From the IMG/VR virus record IMGVR_UViG_3300010354_000769, positions 1 through 22,031 of that record: a stretch of DNA of 22,031 nucleotides. One strand, given 5' to 3'. Origin of the DNA: a virus. Under the pieces are notes generated by a model. That model was not told the DNA's origin. It was given only the letters and a program-made list of their open reading frames with translations, and ran no database searches. Both the position numbers and the translations under genes were made by a program. Shown piece by piece: positions 16,746 to 22,031 of the stretch (its first letter is position 1; the number at the start of each line of letters is the position of its first letter).

Positions 16746-17601
16746 GGGCTGCTTTCCTGCACCACTCTGGCAGGATCAGTGGGGCACAGTTAGGCCAGCT
16801 GATCCTGTGGTGCAGTCTCCTGTGGGCATCGCCCATCTCGGCCACCACAGTGCAGCTTGGCTCGTACATGACTGTGTAAAAGCTTTTCTGATAGGTGCCA
16901 CTCTCCAGATACATATCAGTCAGGCCGCCACTGTTGGCCTGTGTCTGCTTTTGCTGCACAGATAGCATGGGGACAGTCAGGAACAGTGCCCCACGCCTAG
17001 TGTGTGTCACATAGGTGGTCACGTCATCGTTCATTCTGCTGACAAACTGAAATTGCCGCTCAGTGTCACAAAAAAAGCTGTTCATCGCTTTTCTCAGTGG
17101 CCTAGTGCTGGCAGCAATGCCAGCTCGCTTGCCACCTATATAGTCGCCATTCTGTGCCATCGCTATGCTGGCTGCAGGTATGGACTTGTAATAGTCCAGC
17201 ATGATGTCAAACACTGCCTCGATGTCTTTGATCTTTTTTTCCACATAGTTTAGCTGGTGGTCTGTTTTCCACAGCAGCTGCTGATAGTCATCGTCCAGCT
17301 GCACAAAGTATCTGAAGCCCTGCTGTCTAGCCAGGTCGAAACACGCATTGCGGGCATAGGTCACAGTGGCCCTGCTTGGCCTATTGTCGCCCATGTCAAA
17401 CTGCTGCCACAGCTGCTGCTTGCTGAAGGTCAGCACCTTGCCTAGATACTTGCGCTGATAGTCAGCTAGTGTGGGGTCCTCGTCGTCTACCACCAGAAAC
17501 AGTGGCCCAGTGTAGCCAGCACGCTTCAGAGTGTTATAGGTGGTCACTCTGTCGGGTCGTTTGTGGGTCAGGATAAACACGCAAAAGTCAGTGTTACGCA
17601 T
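16726..17601 (-). CDS. TET-associated-type DNA glycosyltransferase (about 291 aa)
   Basis: A GT-A-like fold is suggested by FCVFILTHKRPDRV at the N-terminus, a strand ending FLVVDDEDP, and YFVQLDDDYQ with a DDD triad (109-111 counting from the ATG at 17619), the usual metal and nucleotide-sugar site. VTYARNACFDLARQQGFRY, SRMNDDVTTYV, RRGALFLTVPML and HHRISWPNCAPLILPEWCRK complete a pattern that I recognise from memory as the TET-associated glycosyltransferase (TAGT) family. In phages this family adds sugars to 5-hydroxymethylcytosine made by TET/JBP dioxygenases. ATG at 17601 (Met7) fits the family's usual start; ATG 17619 (AGG seven bases upstream) is the alternative. No dioxygenase or C5-methyltransferase is in the window, so the substrate is inferred. 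The gene overlaps its ParB-like neighbour and TerL. Confidence 0.78.
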   Translation of the reverse strand: MRNTDFCVFILTHKRPDRVTTYNTLKRAGYTGPLFLVVDDEDPTLADYQRKYLGKVLTFSKQQLWQQFDMGDNRPSRATVTYARNACFDLARQQGFRYFVQLDDDYQQLLWKTDHQLNYVEKKIKDIEAVFDIMLDYYKSIPAASIAMAQNGDYIGGKRAGIAASTRPLRKAMNSFFCDTERQFQFVSRMNDDVTTYVTHTRRGALFLTVPMLSVQQKQTQANSGGLTDMYLESGTYQKSFYTVMYEPSCTVVAEMGDAHRRLHHRISWPNCAPLILPEWCRKAARDNHSA

Positions 17602-18439
17602 CCTGACTCTCTGCCCCATACTCAGCCTGATACTGGGCTAGCACTTGCTCTGTCAGCTTCACATAGCCCCGCTCGATGGCCTGATCAAAGTCAATAATGA
17701 CCAGGGCACTGGACTCCATTAGCCCCTGCACTGTCTCGTCGCTGTGGGCATAGTACTCAGCCACTTTCCTAAAGTGCAGCACAGTGTGCCTGTGTGCAGC
17801 CACTCTCAGGAACGCCTTTACGTCCTCTGGCAGCTCTGCTGCGTCTATCTCTGCCAGCAGCTGCCTGGTGCGGGTATCGTCATACAGCTCTGACAGGGCT
17901 GGCATGGGGCCAGTGGGCACATACACCGGGCTTTCTACTTTTCGCGTGTAGACCTCGTCTGGCTCTGTGCCAAGCAGCTGCCCCAGCTCTGTGGCACTGA
18001 AGCCCAGAAGCTCTACAGCAAAGTCGTCGGCCAGCAGCTGCTGTACCTCGCTGGCCAATAGGTCCTCGTCCCAGCCAGCATCTAGGGCCAGTCTGTTATC
18101 AGCTATCACGTAGGCACGCATCTGCGCCTCGTCCAGGTGGCTAACGTCTATGGTGGGCACTTGCTCTAGTTTCAGCTGCCTAGCCGCCTCTAGCCGCCCG
18201 TGACCCGCCACTACCGTGCCGTCGGCCATTACCAGTATCGGCACTGTCCAGCCAAACTCTCTGATGGCTGCAGCCAGCTTGGCTATCTGGGCAGGGCTGT
18301 GTGTCCTGCTATTGCGGGCATACGGCAGCAGGTCTGCCACTGGGGTCATACTGATGCCTTCGGGCATCCTGACCTGCTGGCTTTCCTGCTTGCCACTGCT
18401 GGCCTTTTTATCTGGCTTCACTGCTGGTCCTCGGCCCAT
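17594..18439 (-). CDS. ParB/Srx-fold protein with conserved C-terminal domain (281 aa)
   Basis: The start is ATG at 18439, overlapping the small-terminase end by 22 bases. Residues 30-130 are a ParB N-terminal (ParB/Srx) domain: PVADLLPYARNSRTHSPAQI, the signature DGTVVAGHGRLEAAR (73-87), then VIADNRLALDAGWDED. This fold binds or cuts DNA, or acts as a nucleotide-dependent switch, in many phage proteins. Residues about 165-275 form a second domain (SPVYVPTGPMP, AAHRHTVLHFRKVAEYYAHS, ESSALVIIDFDQAIERGYVK). From memory this domain accompanies phage ParB proteins next to TET-associated glycosyltransferases. It is not a DNA methylase: there is no SAM or catalytic motif. The role is probably in DNA modification or in coupling modification to packaging. 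Confidence 0.82.
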   Translation of the reverse strand: MGRGPAVKPDKKASSGKQESQQVRMPEGISMTPVADLLPYARNSRTHSPAQIAKLAAAIREFGWTVPILVMADGTVVAGHGRLEAARQLKLEQVPTIDVSHLDEAQMRAYVIADNRLALDAGWDEDLLASEVQQLLADDFAVELLGFSATELGQLLGTEPDEVYTRKVESPVYVPTGPMPALSELYDDTRTRQLLAEIDAAELPEDVKAFLRVAAHRHTVLHFRKVAEYYAHSDETVQGLMESSALVIIDFDQAIERGYVKLTEQVLAQYQAEYGAESQDA

Positions 18440-18765
18440 CGGATCACAATCTCCTGCCTGTCTGCACCTTCAGGCCGCCTGTCCTGCCTGCCAAAGCGGT
18501 CGGGATACTTGCGCTCCAGATACCAGGCACTGGCCTGCCAGACTCCATCTCGGCTGGCCTTCATAATCTGGGCCATGTGAAAGCTGATGGCTTCAGCTTC
18601 CGCCTTTTCCACTGCTTCAGAAAATGCAGGGTCAGCTTTCAGCCACTTATAAAAAGTGTCATGACTGATGCCAGCTGCAGTGTAGGCATGGTCCCTATAG
18701 TTACCCAGCTTCAGCAGGGTAATGATGCGCTCGGCAGTCTCTGGTGTGCGCTTACTTTTGGCCAT
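18418..18765 (-). CDS. terS: Terminase small subunit-like DNA-binding protein (115 aa)
   Basis: ATG at 18765 is preferred to the GTG at 18774, which has little room for a ribosome site. A GGGTGG stretch lies about five bases before the ATG. Residues 10-45 form a helix-turn-helix (ERIITLLKLGNYRDHAYTAA, then GISHDTFYKWLK) of the kind that recognises the packaging site. The middle helix (FSEAVEKAEAEAISFHMAQI) would mediate oligomerisation, and WQASAWYLERKYPDRFGRQ is a motif often seen in phage small terminases and related HTH proteins. It overlaps RusA upstream and the ParB-like gene downstream. The family name is supported by the downstream large terminase. Confidence 0.85.
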   Translation of the reverse strand: MAKSKRTPETAERIITLLKLGNYRDHAYTAAGISHDTFYKWLKADPAFSEAVEKAEAEAISFHMAQIMKASRDGVWQASAWYLERKYPDRFGRQDRRPEGADRQEIVIRWAEDQQ

Positions 18766-19126
18766 TGCTACCACCCACAGGCTCGACCACCACCACCAGC
18801 CCTGCTGGCTGCTCTGCTGATGGCTTCAGCCAGGCACAGCTGCAGCTGTGGACCTGCCTGTCGTCTTTCCATACTTGGCCATTGCCAGCATCTAGCACTG
18901 CGCCTAGCAGGTTATCCAAGTCGCCTCGTGGCTTTTTGTCAGCCACTATCAGCACCTGCACAGCCACGGGCACGTCCAGCAGCTGGTGGCCCCTGTACGC
19001 CAGCATTAGCTGCACTCTTGTCTCGTTCAGCCAGTCCTGATAGCCAGGGGGCATATAGGTGCCCCTGCTGGTCACTCGTGGCCTGGCCTTAGGCACTGCA
19101 TGCCAGCCAGTCAGCTCCAGTCTCAC
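18752..19126 (-). CDS. rusA: RusA-family Holliday junction resolvase (124 aa)
   Basis: The start is GTG at 19126, with AGGAAGG about nine bases upstream. The sequence has the RusA layout: VPKARPRVTSRGTYMPPGYQ near the N-terminus (DNA-binding basic loop), KKPRGDLDNLLGAVLDA (64-80) with the conserved acidic pair Asp69 and Asp71, and QVWKDDRQV (84-92) with Asp88/Asp89. These acidic residues coordinate Mg2+ for paired nicking of four-way junctions. Length agrees with E. coli RusA (about 120). In phages it resolves branched replication intermediates before packaging, which fits the position just upstream of the terminase block. Confidence 0.92.
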   Translation of the reverse strand: MRLELTGWHAVPKARPRVTSRGTYMPPGYQDWLNETRVQLMLAYRGHQLLDVPVAVQVLIVADKKPRGDLDNLLGAVLDAGNGQVWKDDRQVHSCSCAWLKPSAEQPAGLVVVVEPVGGSNGQK

Positions 19127-19128
19127 GG

Positions 19129-19467
19129 TTACTGATCCTTCCTGCGGTTGCGCCGCTCTACTTCGTCACTGAAGGCACGCCAGCCCTCATAGCAGGACAG
19201 GCACAGCCTGGCCTTGCTTGCCTGATGGCTGGCAGGTGCCCTGACTAGCACATCGCAGCCAGTACAGGGAAACTTAGCCCAGCTGCCGTCTGGCTTGATC
19301 CTGTACAGCATCCATGCCTGTGTGCAGCTAAAGCAGAGTGGCCTGACAGTATCAGGGGCAGGGAAGCGGTCCACTGGCTTGACTGTCCTGCACCCGTGGC
19401 AGGCCCTAGCCGTCGGCGGGATCAGGCTGCTGTCTATTCTGTCCTCTGGGTCACGCTCTGCTGCCAC
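19129..19467 (-). CDS. Small protein with two CxxC zinc ribbons (112 aa)
   Basis: GTG at 19467 is the likely start: GGAG lies five bases upstream (19476-19473) and just after the stop of the small coiled-coil gene (19479). An in-frame ATG at 19695 would put most of the N-terminus over that gene in a frame with Gly/Arg/Ala-rich, unprotein-like content. Four cysteine pairs are visible: Cys23/26, 45/48, 68/71 and 89/92. The first two with KPVDRFPAPDTVRPLCFSC resemble the C-x2-C, K-P-x-x-x-F, C-x2-C ribbon that precedes some endonuclease VII/HNH enzymes. The protein ends in a basic tail (VERRNRRKDQ). It probably binds nucleic acid; no nuclease motif is visible. It sits 2 bases before RusA. Confidence 0.72.
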   Translation of the reverse strand: MAAERDPEDRIDSSLIPPTARACHGCRTVKPVDRFPAPDTVRPLCFSCTQAWMLYRIKPDGSWAKFPCTGCDVLVRAPASHQASKARLCLSCYEGWRAFSDEVERRNRRKDQ

Positions 19468-19478
19468 CTTAGCTCCTG

Positions 19479-19643
19479 TCAGCTGTGGCCTAGCTCTGCA
19501 TGCTCCAGCTCTGCTAGGTGCTCCAGCTGCTCTCTCACGTCGCCCAGCTCCACTAGGATGCCCACCACACTGCCAGCCAGCTGCTCTACTTGCTTGACCA
19601 GCAGGGCCACACTGACCCTGCGTTCGTCCACGTTCTCTGCCAT
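19479..19643 (-). CDS. Small coiled-coil protein (54 aa)
   Basis: ATG at 19643 is preceded by AGGGG about ten bases upstream. The sequence (VSVALLVKQVEQLAGSVVGI, then LVELGDVREQLEHLAELEH) has heptad-like Leu/Val spacing and reads as a single amphipathic coiled coil. Third-position bias favours this frame over the overlapping one on the same strand. It is followed at once by the zinc-ribbon gene. I do not recognise it; small coiled-coil proteins are common as phage oligomerisation or regulatory factors. Confidence 0.6.
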   Translation of the reverse strand: MAENVDERRVSVALLVKQVEQLAGSVVGILVELGDVREQLEHLAELEHAELGHS

Positions 19644-19687
19644 ACAGTGCTGCCCCTGATACAGGATGGCGCACAGCAGCCCTGCTG

Positions 19688-19909
19688 TCAGCCATGCTGC
19701 CTGTGTCCGTCTACTTTGGCCCTGATCTCTGCATATCGTTTCTCTGCACTGGCCACAGCTGCCAGTGCTGTGGCTGTAGGTGTCACGGTGCACTCGTGCA
19801 GGGCAGCCAGTAGGTGGTCAGCTGCCTTTAGTGCCTCGTGCAGCAGGGCAGCCCTATCAGCCAGTGTGGCCTGCCGTTTCAGCAGTGCAGACAGGTTACA
19901 GGCCAGCAT
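19688..19909 (-). CDS. Small helical protein of unknown function (73 aa)
   Basis: ATG at 19909 is chosen because AAAAGGCGAG lies just upstream and the region further upstream belongs to the zinc-protein gene (14-base overlap). The in-frame ATG at 20044 would run 45 residues inside that gene in another frame. The sequence is Ala/Leu-rich and helical (LADRAALLHEALKAADHLLA), with a basic C-terminus (EKRYAEIRAKVDGHRQH). I do not recognise a family. It is co-directional and overlapping with neighbours, which supports it being real. Confidence 0.55.
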   Translation of the reverse strand: MLACNLSALLKRQATLADRAALLHEALKAADHLLAALHECTVTPTATALAAVASAEKRYAEIRAKVDGHRQHG

Positions 19910-20186
19910 GGCGGCTCGCCTTTTTCTGGTCGTTGAAACAGTGCTTGCAGGTGGCCATATAGCCACTGGGCCTAGTGTTGCACCTGTAGTACTGGCTCCA
20001 GTCCTGCCATATAAAGCAGCGGCTGCACTCTCTGCCATGGGCATCCTTAGCAGTGCCTGGCCTGACTGCCTGCTGTGGTGCGCTTAGTCTCTCAGCAGTA
20101 GCTGCACAGGTCTGGCAGCGGTGCTGCTGGTCAAGATAGCCAAACAGTCTGGCACACACAGAGCAGCACGACAGCCTACGGCTCAT
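19896..20186 (-). CDS. Zinc-binding protein with endonuclease VII-type ribbon (96 aa)
   Basis: The start is ATG at 20186, overlapping the methyltransferase end by 11 bases. Two four-cysteine clusters occur: Cys8/11 with Cys24/27, and Cys54/57 with Cys80/83. The second (ECSRCFIWQDWSQYYRCN, then GYMATCKHCFNDQKK) matches the pattern C-x2-C, W/F-x-x-F/Y-Y, x-x-x-G-x-x-x-x-C-x2-C found before phage recombination endonuclease VII and HNH domains. No Asp/Asn/His catalytic block follows, so it may be a stand-alone DNA- or RNA-binding ribbon, or a remnant of a nuclease. Its neighbours are a DNA methyltransferase and, further on, RusA. Confidence 0.75.
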   Translation of the reverse strand: MSRRLSCCSVCARLFGYLDQQHRCQTCAATAERLSAPQQAVRPGTAKDAHGRECSRCFIWQDWSQYYRCNTRPSGYMATCKHCFNDQKKASRHAGL

Positions 20187-20760
20187 GACGCTTCACCCAG
20201 CCAGCCTGCCTGACCACCCATGCACCAGCTCTGGCAGCTTCAGCCTGCAGCTTATTAGCTGCCCTTGCTGTCCTGTGCCTGTGTATCACTAGTGCGCTGG
20301 GGAACGGTGCAGCACCACAGCTGCTGCCATCAGGACCCTGCAGAAACTTGACCCGGCCCTGCAGAAAGATCACAGAGCTGCTGGCTGCCACCAGCACCCG
20401 CCACCACCTCGTATCAGTCCTAGCAGGCACTAGGGTCACGATGCAGTGTGCCAGCTTGGCACTGGCCATAGCCAAGTGCTGCCTGTCCACAGCTGCTGCC
20501 CAGCTTGGCAGGGCTGTGCCGTATGGCGGATTAACATACACCAGCTCCTGTGGGCTGACAAACTGGCTCCAGTCAGCCTGCAGGCCATCGTCTAACTCTG
20601 TCAGGCTGTGCCTGGCTGCCACTAGGCTGGTGGCATTGCTGCACGGGTCTAGAGCCACACCAGCTGGCCAGCCTGCATGCAGCAGGCTGATCAGCTCTGG
20701 TGGTGTATTCCACGTGTCGGCAGCACTGCTGACCATTGCTGGCAAGTGCAGCCTAGCCAT
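20176..20760 (-). CDS. Phage DNA N6-adenine methyltransferase (194 aa)
   Basis: The start is ATG at 20760 in a TAATG overlap with the upstream gene. WNTP (17-20), LDPCSNATS (37-45) and VYVNPPYGTALPSW (74-87) give the usual order of this family: a substrate motif, an Asp-Pro-Cys SAM-binding loop, and the N-P-P-Y catalytic motif. LVPARTDTRWW (110-120), FLQGRVKF and APFPSALVI are further signatures of the phage DNA N-6-adenine methyltransferase family. It would methylate adenine in phage DNA to resist host restriction or alter replication and packaging. The basic C-terminus (GWVKRHEP) is normal. Its target cannot be read from the sequence. Confidence 0.9.
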   Translation of the reverse strand: MARLHLPAMVSSAADTWNTPPELISLLHAGWPAGVALDPCSNATSLVAARHSLTELDDGLQADWSQFVSPQELVYVNPPYGTALPSWAAAVDRQHLAMASAKLAHCIVTLVPARTDTRWWRVLVAASSSVIFLQGRVKFLQGPDGSSCGAAPFPSALVIHRHRTARAANKLQAEAARAGAWVVRQAGWVKRHEP

Positions 20761-21302
20761 TAGTGCTGATCCCGCACAGACAGAATAAACCGCCTGCCCT
20801 GGTGGCTGACCTGCCAGAGCATGTAGGCTGACCCACCAGCTGCTGCCAGCCTATTAATGCTGTCTAGCATGTCCACTAGGATGCGGCCACGTCTGTGGCC
20901 AGTCAGCTTATCTGCCAGCAGCTCTGGGCACAGAGCCATGATGGGCTTTCTAAAAGACTCCATTGCACATGCGGTGATCACATCAGTGGTGCCAGTCCTG
21001 CTGTCCAGCCCAAAACGCTCGTGCCACGCATTAAGCAGGCTGGCTGCAGCCTGCTGCCTGCCATTGCCACCATTCTGCACGGGCTGTACGGGCTGCACGA
21101 CAGCAGGCGGAAGGTTATCTAGGGCACTGGCCAGGCTGTGGCCAGACAGCTCAGCTGCTGCCATTGCTGGCTGCTGCTCAAATAGTGGCAATGGGGAACG
21201 CTGGCCAAGCTGCTGCAGCTCCTGCACTGCCCTGGCCAATAGGTCTGCGTCTCGTGTACTAAGTGCCAGCTGAGCCAGCTGCAGTATCTGATCCCGGTTC
21301 AT
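20760..21302 (-). CDS. Unknown phage protein (180 aa)
   Basis: The start is ATG at 21302, with AGAGGA about six bases upstream. Residues 1-50 form a helical region (ILQLAQLALSTRDADLLARA). Residues 62-84 form a Pro/Val/Gln/Gly linker (VVQPVQPVQNGGNG). Residues 85-180 form a compact helical domain ending in short strands (RRGRILVDMLDSINRLAAAG, then YMLWQVSHQGRRFILSV). I do not recognise a family. It precedes the adenine methyltransferase in the same transcript and may belong to the early DNA-metabolism block. Confidence 0.7.
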   Translation of the reverse strand: MNRDQILQLAQLALSTRDADLLARAVQELQQLGQRSPLPLFEQQPAMAAAELSGHSLASALDNLPPAVVQPVQPVQNGGNGRQQAAASLLNAWHERFGLDSRTGTTDVITACAMESFRKPIMALCPELLADKLTGHRRGRILVDMLDSINRLAAAGGSAYMLWQVSHQGRRFILSVRDQH

Positions 21303-21406
21303 ATTCTGTCCTCTCGTTCTGTGGTGATTATTGGGCTGGCCGGGAGCTTCACATCGGGGATGACAGTGCAGTACCCTACGCCTGCATCCCGGCCACTTGC
21401 GTCCAT
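21299..21406 (-). CDS. Candidate small ORF of unknown function (35 aa)
   Basis: ATG at 21406 to TGA at 21301-21299; the stop overlaps the next gene's start as ATGA, the pattern used at many junctions here. The peptide reads MDASGRDAGVGYCTVIPDVK, followed by a short Pro/Ile/Thr segment and a charged end (TTEREDRI). No clear ribosome site precedes the ATG, so it may be translated by coupling to the upstream gene, whose stop lies ten bases before, or not at all. It fills the otherwise non-coding 113-base gap. It holds a 9-bp inverted repeat. Confidence 0.35.
   Translation of the reverse strand: MDASGRDAGVGYCTVIPDVKLPASPIITTEREDRI
21337..21395 (-). repeat. 9-bp inverted repeat with 41-base loop
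   Basis: TGGCCGGGA (21337-21345) and TCCCGGCCA (21387-21395) are exact reverse complements. They lie in the gap before the 180-residue gene, within the candidate small ORF. They could pair in the mRNA near the start of that gene or form an operator-like site. A chance occurrence is possible. Confidence 0.4.
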
Positions 21407-21415
21407 TCCGGCAGG

Positions 21416-21778
21416 CTACACTGTGGACGCACCCACCTTTGCCACCAGTGCTGTGGCCACCTCAGTGGCTGCCTGGTGGTGCTGCTCTGTGATACTTTCC
21501 TCGTCGCCAGTCCAGTCCAGCTGGTGCAGCTGATAGGCAGCATGCCTAAGTGCCTGCACCATACCAGAGCTGATCCTGACCACTGCCTTGCCAGTGCCTT
21601 TGTGGGTCAGGCTCCACACATCGTGATCTTCGTCATAGACCACCAGCAGGCCAGGTGCCCCTGTAGTCCACGCCTTGCGCCACAGCCTGCCCTGTCCAGT
21701 CTGCACCTGTACATGCGTGTCAGGGCCACACCAGGGCAGACCAGAAACAGTGTCAGCCACCAGCTGCTCGGCACTCAT
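21416..21778 (-). CDS. Unknown phage protein (120 aa)
   Basis: The start is ATG at 21778 in an ATGA overlap with the gene before it. The protein has a beta-rich N-terminal half with aromatic residues (GLPWCGPDTHVQVQTG, LLVVYDEDHDVWSLTHKGTG) and a helical C-terminal half (ALRHAAYQLHQLDWTGDEES, EVATALVAKVGAST). I recognise no family and no catalytic motif. Its position at the promoter-proximal side of the visible operon suggests an early accessory protein. Confidence 0.7.
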   Translation of the reverse strand: MSAEQLVADTVSGLPWCGPDTHVQVQTGQGRLWRKAWTTGAPGLLVVYDEDHDVWSLTHKGTGKAVVRISSGMVQALRHAAYQLHQLDWTGDEESITEQHHQAATEVATALVAKVGASTV

Positions 21779-22029
21779 GACTGACCTGCTCCGCTCGCCA
21801 GTGCCAGCAGCTCTGGTGCAGCCAGCTCTGGCACAGCAGCCAAAATGACAGCATCTTGTGCACGCTTGGTACCAGCCTCGTATGCCTTCATAAAGGCAGC
21901 CCTGTCAGCCCCACTGTTCTCGCTGCTGCACAGCTCGTACCAGCCACCTATGCCCTGCACAGCAGCATAGACACGCTCATGCTGCAGGTCTGGCTTGCCA
22001 GTCCTGCCCACCAGCTGCGCCTGCCGCAT
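21775..22029 (-). CDS. Unknown phage protein, possibly 5'-incomplete (84 aa)
   Basis: An ATG lies at 22029-22027, only two bases from the right edge, so the true start may be further upstream outside the window. The sequence contains HERVYAAVQGIGGWYELCSS, a charged helix (RAAFMKAYEAGTKRAQDA) and a hydrophobic Ala/Leu-rich end (VILAAVPELAAPELLALAS). No family is recognised. The stop overlaps the next start by ATGA. Confidence 0.6.
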   Translation of the reverse strand: MRQAQLVGRTGKPDLQHERVYAAVQGIGGWYELCSSENSGADRAAFMKAYEAGTKRAQDAVILAAVPELAAPELLALASGAGQS

Positions 22030-22031
22030 GA

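Noticed and set aside
16726-17601. Capsid- or tail-protein glycosyltransferase interpretation
   Set aside because: Not excluded, but the motif order and the ParB neighbour fit the DNA-directed TET-associated group better than protein glycosyltransferases.
19468-19695. N-terminal extension of the 112-residue zinc-ribbon gene from the ATG at 19695
   Set aside because: The extension overlaps the small coiled-coil gene and reads as Gly/Arg/Ala-rich shadow; a GTG with a well-placed GGAG at 19467 explains the gene better.
19910-20044. Upstream start at 20044 for the 73-residue helical protein
   Set aside because: These 45 codons lie inside the zinc-binding gene in a different frame and show Ala/Thr/Ser-rich shadow composition; the ATG at 19909 has its own ribosome site.
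1-22031. Recurring short words such as CTGCAGC and GCCAGTG suggesting a repeat array or CRISPR
   Set aside because: They occur at irregular spacing within coding frames and reflect codon and dinucleotide bias; no regularly spaced repeats or spacers are seen.
1-22031. Prophage attachment site, integrase or lysogeny genes
   Set aside because: No integrase, repressor, att-like direct repeat or bacterial flanking gene is visible, so temperate lifestyle cannot be judged from this window.

Overview
The window is a contiguous piece of a tailed double-stranded DNA phage genome (or prophage). The gene content fits a siphovirus: a lambda/HK97-type head, a frameshifted pair of tail-assembly chaperones, a long tape measure, and no sheath or contractile-tail genes. 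Every credible gene lies on the minus strand, so transcription runs from the right edge (22031) to the left edge (1). Genes overlap by a few bases (ATGA, GTGA, TGATG, TAATG, TAGTG junctions) or are separated by short gaps, and no stretch over about 120 bases lacks a gene. I see no integrase, repressor, lysis gene, tRNA, CRISPR array or insertion sequence. The host cannot be named from this sequence.

Layout in transcription order. (1) 22029-18752 holds small accessory and DNA-metabolism genes: several unknown proteins, an N6-adenine DNA methyltransferase, two small multi-cysteine zinc-binding proteins, short unknown ORFs and a RusA-type Holliday-junction resolvase. (2) 18765-15582 is the packaging block, with an unusual insertion: small terminase, a ParB-fold protein, a glycosyltransferase resembling the TET-associated glycosyltransferases of phage DNA-hypermodification systems, then large terminase. 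(3) 15537-10422 is the head block: portal fused to a Mu F-like head-morphogenesis domain, a multi-domain prohead protease, and an HK97-fold major capsid protein, followed by a perfect 11-bp stem-loop. (4) 10358-8188 carries small head/neck genes: a small protein, a beta-rich possible decoration protein, a gp6-like connector, a gp10-like protein and a probable tail terminator. (5) 8191-1 is the tail block: a small protein, two paralogous tail-tube proteins in tandem, chaperones G and G-T made by a probable -1 frameshift, the tape measure, a hub-like tail protein, and a further tail protein cut by the left edge that ends in what looks like a carbohydrate-binding module.

The most interesting signal is the ParB-like plus glycosyltransferase pair between the two terminase genes. 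It fits a post-replicative cytosine hypermodification system (5mC to 5hmC to glycosylated C) whose methyltransferase and TET/JBP dioxygenase would have to lie outside the window. The DNA is also strongly rich in GpC and poor in CpG: by hand count, 78 GpC against 17 CpG in 4081-4620. That might be connected, but the link is inference. Other points worth checking are the tail-tube duplication, the fusion proteins of the head module, and the stem-loop behind the capsid gene.
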